Source of the DNA: Trebouxia sp. TZW2008
Taxonomy: Eukaryota > Chlorophyta > Trebouxiophyceae > Trebouxiales > Trebouxiaceae
Direction: 5' to 3'
Assembly (NCBI GenBank): GCA_002118135.1
Contig: BDIU01000155.1
Span: 186,001-250,000 of the forward strand
DNA: 64,000 bases
Under the pieces are notes generated by a model, which saw only the letters and a program-made list of their open reading frames with translations, was not told the DNA's origin and made no database searches. The position numbers and the translations under genes were made by a program. Of this stretch, positions 1 to 12,900 are shown piece after piece (positions within the stretch are counted from its first letter, which is position 1; the number at the start of each line of letters is the position of its first letter).

Positions 1-928
1 GGGGTTCTCAAGGGCGGGCAGGAGTCAGCACAATCCAGTGGGGCCCTTGGGCAGGCAAGTCATCACTGTAATGCACTCTCGATGATGCGCCCTTGTGATC
101 GAGTTCGCTTGCAGGCTAACAACCCATCGCATACTGTGTAAGCTACTTCGCACTGCATCTGCAAGCTGCATATCATTCTGAGTACATGCTCTCATACTCT
201 CCTTTTGTCAATGTCACTGATGCTCTTGATGCCGATATATCCTGTGAGCACACTGTGCATAGTGCGCATGAGTTGCGAGCAAGATGTGACTGGTGAAACT
301 TAGTGGATACGACCCTCAATGCAGGTGGAGGAATGGCAGAGGCCAATGCTGGCACAGCAGGCAGGCTGGCCCGTATGGGAATGCCCCTCATCAACCCCTC
401 CCAAGGCCTTGCAGCCCTAGCCAGCATCGTGTCCAACCATCATGCCATCAGCTGCATTGCTGCTGTGCCCTTCCAATGGGACAAGTTCCTGCAGCAGGGT
501 AGCAACAGACAGCAACCCATCTTTGCAGAGTTTGCAAGCCAGTCACTGTCTCACCCAACAGCAGCAACAGTCCGGCCACAGCTGCAGCAGTTGCCCACTA
601 GCCAGGTAGCAGCAGCCACTCGGCCCACAGCTGTCGAACAGGCGCAAGCTGTGGCTGCAGCTGTGGAGAGCACCATCAGCAGCGTACTGGGCAGTGGTGT
701 TTGCAAGAGTGCACCTCTGATGGCAGCTGGGCTGGACTCATTAGGCATGGTGGAGCTGCGGAACGCCTTGCAAAGCAAGCTGGGCTTACAGCTGCCAAGC
801 ACCCTTGTCTTTGACTACCCCACAGCTGAAGACATCACCGCATACATCACAGCACAAATGCCTGTTCACCAAGCCACCGCTGCAGAGCAATCCGATGTTG
901 CTGCACCACACAACTCTCTGCAGTTACA

Positions 929-963
<35 letters not shown>

Positions 964-3900
964 TGCAAAGTGTTGCTGCTCTGGATGCGACCACAGTCAT
1001 TCAGGAAGTTGTGGCACGCGTGATGGGGTCTACCCCATCAGTGGACACCCCTCTCATGGCAGCTGGGCTAGACTCCTTAGGCATGGTTGAAGTGCGCAAT
1101 GCACTAGAGGCCAGACTCGGGCTGCAGCTACCAACAACACTGCTGTTTGACTATCCCACAGTAGATGCAATTTCAGCGTTTGTCACTCCACAGTTTACGG
1201 CTACCCTATCATCAGTCTCAACAGCACCTGTCAGAAGCATGGTTGCAGTCCCACAACAGCAGCAGCAAGCATCAGCACAGAGCTTTGCTGTAACAGCCAT
1301 GGTCACAACAGCCCCACAAGATGCCCTGGACACAACAATGGCTAGAGACACAGTCACTGCAGTGCCCTTGAGCAGATGGGACGTAAATCAGCCCCCAGAG
1401 GGCCTTTTCACTGGCCCTGCAGTCAGGTTTGGCAGCTACTTAAGCCAGCCTGCTGCCTTTGATGCTGCAGCATTTGGCACATCAGGTACAGAAGCAGTGC
1501 TCATGGACCCACAACAGCGCCTGCTGCTGCAGTCAGCAGCAGAGGCGCTGGGGTGTAGTCACCTGCTGGGCGCCACATCAGCAGTGACTAAGCCAGGGAC
1601 CCATGTGGGCATCTTTGTGGGTGTGTCATCCAGTGAGTACGCCATGCTGGTCAGGCAGCATTCACAGGGGGTGACTGCATACACAGCCACTGGGCGTGCA
1701 GCAAGTGTAACCTCAGGGAGATTGTCTTACACCTTCAGCCTGAAAGGTCCATCCCTGACTGTAGACACCGCCTGTTCCTCTTCGCTGGTCAGCCTCCACA
1801 TGGCCTTCAACAGCCTCCTGTTGGGCCAGTGCTCAGCAGCATGCAACAGCGGGGTCAACATCGTGACCTCCCCGGAAACGCCTGCCGCATTTCAGAAGGC
1901 AGGCATGCTGAGTGCTGATGGCCGCTGTAAGACACTGGACAGCACAGCTGATGGGTACGTCAGGGCTGAGGCATGTGGGTCAATGGTCATTCAGAGGGCA
2001 AGTCAAGTGGGAAGTGCCAATGTTGTGGTTGTGTTGAGGGGCAGTGCAGTGAACCAGGATGGGCGCAGCAGCAGCCTGACTGCCCCCAATGGCCCCTCCC
2101 AGCAGGCCGTCATTAGACAAGCCCTGCAGGCTGCAGCCCTGGAGCCGCAACAAATGCATGCTCTGCAGCTGCATGGCACAGGCAAAGAGTTTGCACGCTG
2201 TCATGCATGGCTTGCCTACCTCTTTGCAAATCATGCCACATAGCGTATCTTGTCTTATGTCTTGATTACAAGCCATGCTTAGGACCTGTACATGGCATGC
2301 GCAATCACATGCATAGACAGCTTTTAGTCTGTGACAGCATACATTGTTGCATGTGTCCAATCACTATGACTGTAGACAGCAAATCCTACAAATATGAAGC
2401 GTGTTGTACTCACACTGCTTGACTAGTCTACACTGTTTACTACTGTAATGGTTATTATTGATACTGAACTGCTGCCTTCAGGTACTCCACTGGGAGATCC
2501 AATTGAGCTTGGCGCAGCAGCTGCAGTGTTTCTGGACCCCAAGTCAACCCCACCCAGCCCCCAGAGCACCCCCCTGTCCCTACTGGCTGCCAAGTCCTGG
2601 GTGGGTCACGCAGAACCTGCCGCTGGTATCCTAGGCTTAGCTCATGCACAGCTGGCACTGCATTATCAGACGCAGCTGCCTGTACTACACTTAGGGCACA
2701 TGAACCCCCATGTGGCCTCTGCCCTCCACAATGGCCCTAAATCAGGGCACTTCTACATCATGCGTCAGCAGAGCAGCATGGTGATTACACAAAGCAGCTG
2801 TGACGGCAGCTTGAGGTGTGGTGTCAGTGCGTTTGCCTTCCAAGGCACAAACGCCCATGCCATCATTGAGCGGGCACAGACAGAGTCACTTCGCATCGCT
2901 CAGTCACCAGACAGACTCCAGCTGCTGTGGCACAAGACCCACCACTGGATTGCACCACCTGTGCATGCCTTGTTGACAGAAACTCACGCCCCTTCTGGCT
3001 CCAGCAACATCATGCTCACCGCAGACTTGAGCTCTGTCAGGGCTGCAGCATTGGTGCAAGGCGTTCAAGTGGGCAACAGCATCATGCCTTCTCTCGACTT
3101 GTACACTGAGCTGATGCTGGGGGCTGTACAGCAAGTGGTCTCAGGACCATCCACTGTACAGTTGCAGCAGATCCAGTCTGTTGGGTCACCTTTGCGCTCA
3201 GAGGCAGGGTTGTCTCAGCCCAGTCAGCTCACTGTTAAGCTGTCAGGAGCAAATGTGGAGGTGCATCAGAGCCCTTCTGGTCATGAGGGTCAGCACTTAT
3301 GCTGCCAAGCAGTGGTGGCTAGACTGTGGCCAGCACAGGGTAGCAGCTTCCAAGTACAGAGGCCATCAGCATTGAGCCAACTGGTACAGACATTGATGGT
3401 GGAGCCGTCATTTGCAAGGGCAGGGGCAACTGCAGCTATGTCAGGACTGTTGCCTGCTGACCAGGGCTTCTGCCTGCCAGCCCCAGTGGTGACCGCAACT
3501 GGCCAGTTGCAAGCTGCTCTTGCCACACCAGCCACAGCTGCAGCTCCCATATCCACAGCTGTGGACTGCCTCAGTGTGGAGCAAAATCACTGTCAAGAGC
3601 TGTGGCTGCAAACACAGCATGCCAGTTCATCACACCAGCTTTGCAATGCTGCTGTGACTGGTGACAGCTGTCAAGCAACAGCATGCCAGCTCAGCGGCAT
3701 TCAAATGACAGCAGCAGATGCAAAGTTGCATGCAGCTGCTGTGGAGTCAACAACAGACATGCTATATGAGACGCAGTGGAAGGTGACAGCACCCGAGCTG
3801 CGCACCACCGCACAGACATCAGCTACCGGCCAGCTGCCCACCAGCTACCTCAGCAGCCCGGCAGCTTTATGCACACTTCTCGTCACTCACGCACAGCAAG

Positions 3901-6900
3901 CCATGCGGCAGCAGGCCCCTCACCAGCTGAAAGTGTTCCCAGCATTTGGACCCCTGCCAGGGCCATACGGTGCAATGGCTTTAGCCTTCAAGCGCACAAT
4001 TGCCCAGGAGTCTCCATCGCTGCAGCTGTCACCAGTGAACCAGTCAGCGGGGGCCTTAGTCTACGAGCCTAGGCTGGTGCCGTGCCAAAAGCAGCCGTCA
4101 CATTGCACTCCTGAGACTGCAGCAACTGACAGCTGTATCATACTGGGAGGCACAGGTAGCATTGGTAGCCTGGCGGCTACCCATATGGTAGACAGGGGTA
4201 CTAGAGAGGTGGTCATGGTTGGCCGCACTGGCAAGCTGTCCTTGGCGTCTTGTGACAGCTTCTGCAAGCTGCTGGCTAAGCAAGCTAAGAACCACGGCAG
4301 CAGCATGATCACCATTGCCAGGTGATGCTGCATATTGCCTGCCTCCATACTCAGCAACACTCGACCGCAATCCTGCGCGTGCTGTGTTTTGCAAAACACG
4401 CTTCATCTGCCTTGAGTGAGATTGCATTCTGCTCAACGCTTGTGCACTTGTGTGCACTGTTGCATGACTGCTTGCAATGTTCTCGAGTGTTTTTCGGCTC
4501 ACAGTCACAAGTAAGCGTGCACTTGCTTGCATGAATACCCATTCTCACTCTGTACTCCAGTTCTTGACAAATGCCTTGGGCACATTCTAGGCAGTATGTC
4601 ATGATTGCAACTTGCTGAGCTTTACTCTGTGTACTACTGCAGGTGCGACACAGCATCACATGAGGAGTCCGCATGGCTGTATCAGCACACAGAGGCAGCC
4701 AGCAGCATCATCCTGCATGCTGGTGGCGTCTTGTCAGATGCACTGCTCCCAAACCAAACGCTGTCCAGCATCAGGCAGGTGTTTGCTGCCAAGGTGACTG
4801 CAGCACAGCATGCGTCGGCCAGCACAGCATGTGAGCCAGTCACTGGCCTTGTGCTGTTTTCGTCAGTGGCAGCGCTGTTGGGGTCAGCAGGGCAGGGCAA
4901 CTACAGTGCGGCCAATGGGGCTCTGGATGGGCTGGCGGCCCAGTGGGGTGCTCAGGGACGGGCAGGGGTCACCACCATTCAGTGGGGCCCTTGGGCAGGT
5001 GAGTCATGGCCATCATGCACTGCTGAATCTTGTTCGTTGTGCATGAGAGCCTTGCGGTTAACAGTGCAGGGCTCCTTGCCCGATTCTTTCATGCACTGCT
5101 GATGTTTGCTGCTGAGTCAAGTGTTCGTCACAGCCTGGCAAATGGTTGCAGCCATCCTTGCGCATCTTAAATGTTGCTTACGGATTGCTCAGCATCTGTT
5201 CTGACAAGCAGCAGTTTGAAGGCATCAGATTGTGTGGGGACAGCTCAGCTGCTGATCAATAAGTCTATTGCCTGGCAAGTGCAATTTATGCAACACGCTT
5301 TGTATAGCTGGGAATGACAGCATGGCTGAAATGGTATGCAGGAGGAGGAATGGCAGAGGCCAATGCCAGCACCGCAGACAGGCTGGCCCGCATGGGAATG
5401 CCCCTCGTCACCCCCTCACAGGGCCTAGCCGCCCTGGCCTCAGTCTTGTCCCAGGTGCAACACAGCAGTTGCATCAGCCATCTGGCAGCTTTGAGGCTGG
5501 ATGCAAATGCGCTGCTGACTCATGGCAATGTGCCTGCCATCACACAGCCCCTGCTAGCTGACTTGGGTGAGGTCACTGATGCCAGCCGCTCAGCGGTATT
5601 GAGTGTGCAGCCTGAGTTACCTCAGGCAGCAGCTGAGGCTCGAGCATCACTCAAGATGAGTCAGGAGCAAGCTTTGGAGGCCATCTCCGCAGCTGTGGAG
5701 AGCATTGTAGGATTTCCATTGCAAGCCACTCAACCACTGATGGCAGCAGGGCTTGACTCTCTGGCCTCAGTAGAGTTGACCAATGCCCTGTCGACACATT
5801 TTGGGTTGCAGCTACCCCCCACCCTGATCTTTGACTACCCTACCATTCAGGCCATGGCTGCCTTTATGTGCCAGCAGGCTCCATCACAGGCTGCCACCGC
5901 TGCTGTGCCTGCCACAGCTGTGGCGCTACCGCCGGCAATGGTGTCAGCGGCTGAGATGCACACTGTGGTGACAGATATCGTCAGCTATGAGCCGGGCAGT
6001 TGCCTTAACACTTTGAGCCCAACTGATGCTGTTGGACAAGTCCCAGTAGACAGGTATCAGCGCACTATGCCTGTCATGTGCTAATAAAAATAGTTGTTAG
6101 ACAGCGTGCAGCACATCTACACAAACAGGTCCTGTTTTGGATCTTCCACCCTTTTTGTGTCACAGGGCATTGACAGCAACAGAAACTGAGCTGGAAAATG
6201 CAGTATGTCAGCTGTGTAGACTGCATGCACCGGTGCAACATGTGGTTCTGACTCACACCGCTGAGTTGTGTACCATACAGCCACTGACTGCACATTCATT
6301 GCCTGTTACCGTTGCTCAGGTGGGATCTGGAGAGAAGCCCAGCAGCAGCCACAGCTGCGAGGTTTGGCGCTTTCCTGCCAAATGCTGACTGCTTTGATGC
6401 AGCATGCTTCAGCATCTTCCCTGCAGAGGCAACCCTCATGGACCCACAACAGCGCCTGCTGCTGCAATCAATGGGCCAAGCACACATGACAGCAACCCAA
6501 AAGTGCCCTTCACCAGGCATGCAGCAGGGCATTTACATCGGAATTGCCCCTTCAGACTACTCCACCCTGTTAAAGCAGCACACAGACAGGGGCACTTTGC
6601 ATGCCACTGCAACAGCCAGCAGCGTGGCGTGTGGGCGTTTGTCCTACACCTTCGGCCTGCAAGGGCCCAGCATGAGTATAGACACTGCATGCTCCAGCTC
6701 CCTTGTGGCAACCCACTTGGCCCACACTGGGATTATCAATGGGCAAGTGGGTATGGCCTATGCAGCAGGAGTACATGTGCACTGCACTGCAACTTCTACC
6801 AGTTATGTGTGGTCAGCTGGCATGCTGTCAGCCAATGGCAGGTGTCAAGTGGCAGACGCTGCAGCTGATGGGTATGTGAGGGGCGAAGCCTGTTGTGTTG

Positions 6901-9900
6901 TCACCTTGGCCAAGCCTGGGGCTGTTTCAGGCTCAGTCAGGGCAGTGTTGAGGGGCAGTGCGGTGAACCAGGATGGGCGCAGCAGCAGCCTGACGGCCCC
7001 CAACGGCCCCTCCCAGCAGGCCGTCATCAGACAAGCTCTGCAGGCTGCAGCGCTGGAGCCAAGCAGCATTCAGGCGCTTCAGTTGCATGGCACAGGTGAG
7101 ATATCCCCTAAGCTTGCAGTAAGTAGCTGTTGTCACTGGGTAGCAAGCTCAGTGCTTTGACATCTGCTTTGCCGTGCTGCTGTCCCTGCAGGACCCAAAA
7201 GCAGACCTCAACGGAATTACAGCAGGGCTAAGTCATGCTTTGTTCAGGACGTTTCCATGCCTGTGCCTCTTGTGTGTCGTGCCACTATCTGCAGCTGCAT
7301 TCAAGGTAGCAATACTTGCTGAATTTTTGGTGTGATAGAAACATAGAAGGCATGCTTTCGATGGGCAGCTAGCTCCTGCTTTGTCTTCTGCATACGGTGG
7401 CTGCCAGGCCGTGTTGCAGCCATGTGCAATGTTGATGCCTTCACAAATGGCAATGCAGCAAAGCGCTGTACACGTGAGCCTGCAATACTCTTCAGTCCAT
7501 TGATCATCTGCTATGACTCATGATGCAGGCACACCCTTGGGTGACCCAATTGAGCTAGGAGCAGTGTCAAATGTCTTTGGCAGCAGTGAACAGGTCAGCC
7601 CTGTGACCCTAATGGCCAGCAAGGGTTTCCTGGGGCACACAGAGCCAGCTGCGGGTAGTGTATCCCTTGCCATGGCAGTCAACAGCCTCCAGAACCTAGC
7701 CCAGTTTTCAATCATGCACCTCAGAACCCTCAATCCACATGTTGCCACCATCATGGGAAGGTCTCCAAGACCTATTACCCTGCCCAGGCAAAATGGCGCC
7801 TTAGCTCAGGCTGATTCACAACCCTGCACTGGTGTCAGCTCTTTTGCCTTTCAGGGCACCAATGCTCACGCTGTGTTGGCATCGGCTACCACAGCTGTGA
7901 TTGAAGCCTCAGAGGTGGCGCCACTGCTCTGGCAGCAGCAGCGGCAGTGGGTGCTTCCAAAGGCACACTGTCTGCTCAAGCACGCTGCTATGAGTTCCAA
8001 ACCAAGCCAGGTTACCTTTGCCTGTAGCCTGCAGCAGCCAGCATTGGCTTTCTTGTGGGAGCATGAAGTTATGGGCAGGAGCCTCTTTCCGGGAGCGGGC
8101 TATTTTGAAATGGCACTGGCTGCTGTGCATGCTTTGCACAGCAGCAGCACAGCATCAGCCAAGCATTGCTTGGCTGGCATCACCATTCCAGCACCTCTGG
8201 TATTGCCAACAGCTGTGCTGACTTGCTCGCTAGACATTGTCAGCCAGGTTGTGCTCATAGCATCCCAACACAATCAGCATCATCAGACTGTCCATATGCG
8301 CGGCAGCATGGCAAGTTTGGCCAGCAGCACAGAGGCATTGCAAGCTACCAGGCCGCATGTCTCAGCCACCTCAGCACTCATGCAGATGCTGCTAAATGGC
8401 AACACCGCCACTCAAGAGGGCAGTCAGCATGACTCAGCTGCAGCTCAGGCCTTGGTGGCCCCAGCTGTGGCCACCGCCCATCACAACAGCGGCTTCTGGC
8501 ACCACCCTGCCAGGTTTGACTCATTCCTGCAGCTTGGACAGCTGTTCCTTGAAAACAACACAGCTGGAAGCATTCATGTACCAGCTGGAGTTGACTGCTT
8601 GAGCCTTCCCAGTAGCATGGATTCAGCATCAGCAGCTTATGGTCATTGCCAACCGTCAGGCGTGGCTCTCAGCAGCAACTATACACTGGTAGATCAGAGC
8701 GCCCACAGCTGTGGTCAGATCCTGAACATGCAGGCTAAGCTCATCTCCTCAGGGATCTCAACAGCAGCACAGGCTGTTACAGCAGTGGCAGAATCTCAGA
8801 ATGATGTGTTGTACGAGATGGCTTGGCTGGCTGACTGTCAAGACACATTGGCGTCTACTGGATGTGTAGACAGGGACAGCAAGGGCATCACAGTGAGAGG
8901 ACAGACACCTGCCATGGTTTGTGCAAATGCCTTAGCAGCGTTGCAAGACATCGCAACTAACGCAATGCAAGACCCCTGGTTGCTCAAGGGCTGCACAGAC
9001 GTGACGCACATACAGACTGAGGCATTTGAAATTGCTGCTGGAGCTTTCAGAACAGCTGCAGCAGAGACAGGCGCGTCCTTGCAGCTTAGTGCCTCTGCAG
9101 CCAGAACACCTGGTGCCACTCAAGTACAGCTGTCAATGCCCTCAGCACCACTCACAGCAGATGTATATGGACAGAGGTTGCAAGCTGGTACAACACTGAT
9201 GCCTAGGCTACTGCCCAGTAGGGCCGTTCCGGCTCCAACTGCCTTCAGCCTTCTGCCCCAGCCAAGAGGAGCGCTAGCCAACCTGAAGCCAGTTGCCCTA
9301 CCGAGCCACACCATGACTGACCTGCAGCCAGGGCAGGTTCTGCTGCAAGTCAGGGCAGTTGGGTTGAACTTCCGGGACGTGCTGAATGTATTGGGGATGT
9401 ACCCTGGGGACCCCGGACCCCCAGGGGCCGACTGCGCAGGGCTAGTCACAGCTGTGGGTGCTGGTGTAAGTCACCTGTGGCCTGGCATGGCAGTGTTCGG
9501 ACTGGCGGCTGGTGCTTTGAGTAGTCATGTCATCAGCGTGGCTGACACTATGGTAAGAGCGTGTTCTTGTGAGTGCTGTCATCAGTGTTGTATTCTGATG
9601 AGCGGCGTCATGTTCAAAGCATTGCTTCAAAGGGCACTGTCCTCTGTTTTCAGCATTCGTTCCATCCTTTTTTGAGGGTCCCTTGCGCAAACACATGATA
9701 TGTGTGTCTGCAGACCAGCACATCACCATGTGCACTCATGTGTGCACATGTTCTTCTGCTAACTTGACGGTGTTTGTGACAAGGCCTGCATCTTAGCCCT
9801 ACAGATACTTGATCAGGCAAATGATGCAAGGTTGCATGCGGCATGGCAATGACTGACACATTCAAACGATACAAGAACATGGACCCGTGCTTGTTGAAGA

Positions 9901-12900
9901 TGATGAGATTTTGAGTTCAGAGTAAAGCACAATGTAACTCTGTGGTGTTGTTGTCACTCAGGTACCCATGCCCACAACACTGTCCTTCAATCAAGCAGCC
10001 TCCTGCCCCACGGTCTTCATCACCACCACACTGCTGACAAGGGCCATCCACATCAGCAGAGGCAACAAGGTGTTAGTACACGGTGCAGCAGGGGGTGTAG
10101 GCCTAGCAGCTCTACAGCAAATCCAAGCGCTGTATGCTGTACCGGTGGGCACAGCAGGCAGCCCTAGCAAGAGAGCTCTGCTGCGCCAGAGGGGACTGGA
10201 CCAAGTTGTTAGCTCAAGAGACCTCAGGTTTGCCACTGAGCTGGCGTCCACTGGTGGAGTGGACGCAGTGCTGAACACCTTGACCAGCCCTGGGATGGTG
10301 GCGGGGTCATTGGCAGGGGTAGGGGTGGGGGGCAGCCTGGTGGAGATCAGCAAGAGGGACATCTGGAGCCCTGCGCGCCTCGCCCAGGACCGCCCAGACC
10401 TCCACTACTCCCTGCTCGCCTTGGACTTCCTCCCCCAGCAAGCCATTCACTCAAGCCTGCTGCAGCTGTCTGCCTCTCTGGCAGCTGGCGAGCTGCGGCC
10501 ACTGCCTGTGGTCGTTCACAGCATGGTTAATGTGCACCTTGCCATGAGGCTCATGTCCCAAGCCCGGCACATCGGCAAAGTTGTGGTAGAGATGCCTGCT
10601 GCTGGTGTCATGCAGCAAGGAAGAGTTGCTATCACTGGAGGCACAGGAGCGCTGGGCTCAGCAGTGGCTCAGTGGCTAGTGCAAGAGCAGCACAGCATCA
10701 GCCTGCTAGGCAGGTCTGGCAAGGGTACTGCCAACACAGTCAAGCTGATCCAGTCCAGCGCTCAGGCGCAAGTCAGCATCAGCATGTGTGACGCATCCTC
10801 AGCGGCTGATGTGCAGCAGCTGAAGCATGTAGAGCAGCCATGGGCGGGTGTAGTGCATGCTGGAGGTGTGTTGGATGATGCAAGCATAGCTAAGCAGACA
10901 CCCAGACATTGCAGGGCAGTGTTTGCCCCCAAAGCAGATGCAGCACTCAATCTGCAAGCCGTCACTGCCCAACTGCCGCTGCAGTCTTTTGTGGCTTTCT
11001 CCTCAATGGCTGCAATTTTGGGCTCGCCTGGTCAGTCCAACTACGGCGCATCAAACGCTTTTTTGGATGCATTTGCTAGCAGGCTGCAGCAGCAGGGTCT
11101 GCATGCCAGCACCATACAGTATGGCGCATGGACAGGGCCTGGCATGGCGGTGGCCACAGCTGACAAGCTGACAGCAATGGGCATTGGAGCGCTGACGCCT
11201 GACCAGGGCATCAGGGCACTTCAGGGCTTCCTGGCCTCTACTCAGAATAGCCCTGCCCTTGCAGCTTCCAGCCTAGCTGCTGCTGCTTTCAATTGGCCTA
11301 TGCTACTCAGCAACCTTGAGAAGCCGTCAGCACTGTTCACAGAGTTTGCTGATCAAGCTATGGTAGCTGAACCAAGTTCACTCAAGCCCACAGCTGTCAT
11401 GGCTGGTTCCCAGACTCTGACCCAACCACAGGTCGCTCAGACTCAACTGAGCGCAGTGAACAGGGATGAGCTGAGAGATGAGATCACAGCAGTGGTCCAA
11501 GATATTGTGGGCAGTGTGGTTTTGCCTTCTCAGCCGCTCATGGCAGCAGGGCTAGATTCCCTGAGCTCAGTCGAGCTGACTAAAGCCCTGCAGCGGAAGC
11601 TGGGCATGCAGCTGCCATCAACGCTGGTCTTTGACTACCCCACTGTTGACGCCATTGCTGACTTTTCGTCCACACTTCTTCAGCCATCAGGCGCCATTGA
11701 AGCAGCTAGCATTGCCCCTGCAGCGACATTCATCATACAGCCAAGTCATGGAGACAGATCAGTGATCCTTGTCACTGCAATGACTGCCAGGCTGCCAGAC
11801 CCGCCTCACGCAGCATCAGGGATAAGTGGACTGTCCCTACTGCAAGACTGCAGCCGCGTCATTCCTCAAGACAGGTGGTCAGCTGACTTGCAATTGACAC
11901 AAGACATGCCAGCGCGCTTTGGCATGTTCCTAAGCCAGCCATACTCCTTTGATGCAGCAGCCTTTGCCACATCTGAATCAGAGGCGGTTGTGCTAGACCC
12001 ACAGCAGAGGCTGTTGTTAGAAACTACTCACGAGGTGTACAGCCAGCATCAGGGCAGGGCAGCTGCGCTACAAGCCCCAGGCAAAAGCCCTGTTGGCGTG
12101 TTTGTGGGTATCTCGACGCCTGATTATGCTGAATTGGGCAAGGCGCATTCAAATATTGGGGTGTACACAGCAACAGGCAGCGCGCTCAGCGTCGCTGCTG
12201 GCAGGCTGTCATACTTCTTTGGCTTTAGTGGACCAGCTGTTAGCGGTAAGCTAAACACTCATCAAATGCAGTTGCAAGTGGTTTGCACTTGTTGTGGCAC
12301 ATGGCTGCAAGCTCCCAAGCAGCAGTTGAAATATATCATAGCCTCACACTACACAATCATGCTATACATGCTTGATCAACAATGCATGATTCTATCAAGG
12401 TTTTTGAGTGTGTCAACAAGAGCCGGCCTGAATTGAATTGCAAATGCTGGCGCTGCATGTCAAATACTTTGTAGCACACAAGTCATGCAATCTTACATAT
12501 TCTGCCAATACTGATGACTGCTGGACCTGCTGTGCAGTGGACACGGCATGCTCTTCTTCTTTGGTGGGGACCCACACGGCCTGCCTCAGCATGCGGGAGG
12601 GTGCCTGCTTGGCAGCTACCACAGCAGGTAGCAACTCCTTGCTTTGAGCTTATGATTTGTTGTTTAGGGTTCCAACCCTGTGAAAGAAGGTCTTATAGAT
12701 CATGGTATACTTTGGCGCCGCTTGCATCTGCCATTTGTGCTGCTGTATCGCGTGCAGCTGGCACTTTGCTTGCTGTTATTGTAGACAACTGTTTTCCTGA
12801 GCATACTGTTTCGGTGCTCCAGATCAAGCCGTTCACTGCTCCACAACGTATTTACCGCTCAATCCAAACAGCTTTGCACACGAGCAGTACGTCATCCTCA

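Larger units (their letters stand above)
1..1194 (+). other. PKS: C-terminal end of a KR, then ACP doublet joined by polyQ
   Basis: Positions 3-54 encode the end of a ketoreductase (IQWGPWAG) and continue at 325 with [19 protein letters not shown], the conserved KR tail seen in three later modules. Two carrier proteins follow at about 637-862 and 985-1194. Each has a GLDSLGMVE motif; the Ser codons that would take phosphopantetheine are at 738-740 and 1074-1076. A 12-Gln run lies in the linker between them. Tandem ACPs are known in other PKSs to raise flux or serve branching enzymes; which applies here cannot be read from the sequence. The module they belong to begins upstream of the window. 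Confidence 0.88.

Noticed and set aside
173..436. Open frames on the minus strand opposite the PKS exons, some longer than 100 codons
   Set aside because: They mirror the strong codon bias of the plus-strand PKS, have no family motif and are interrupted where the PKS exons end.
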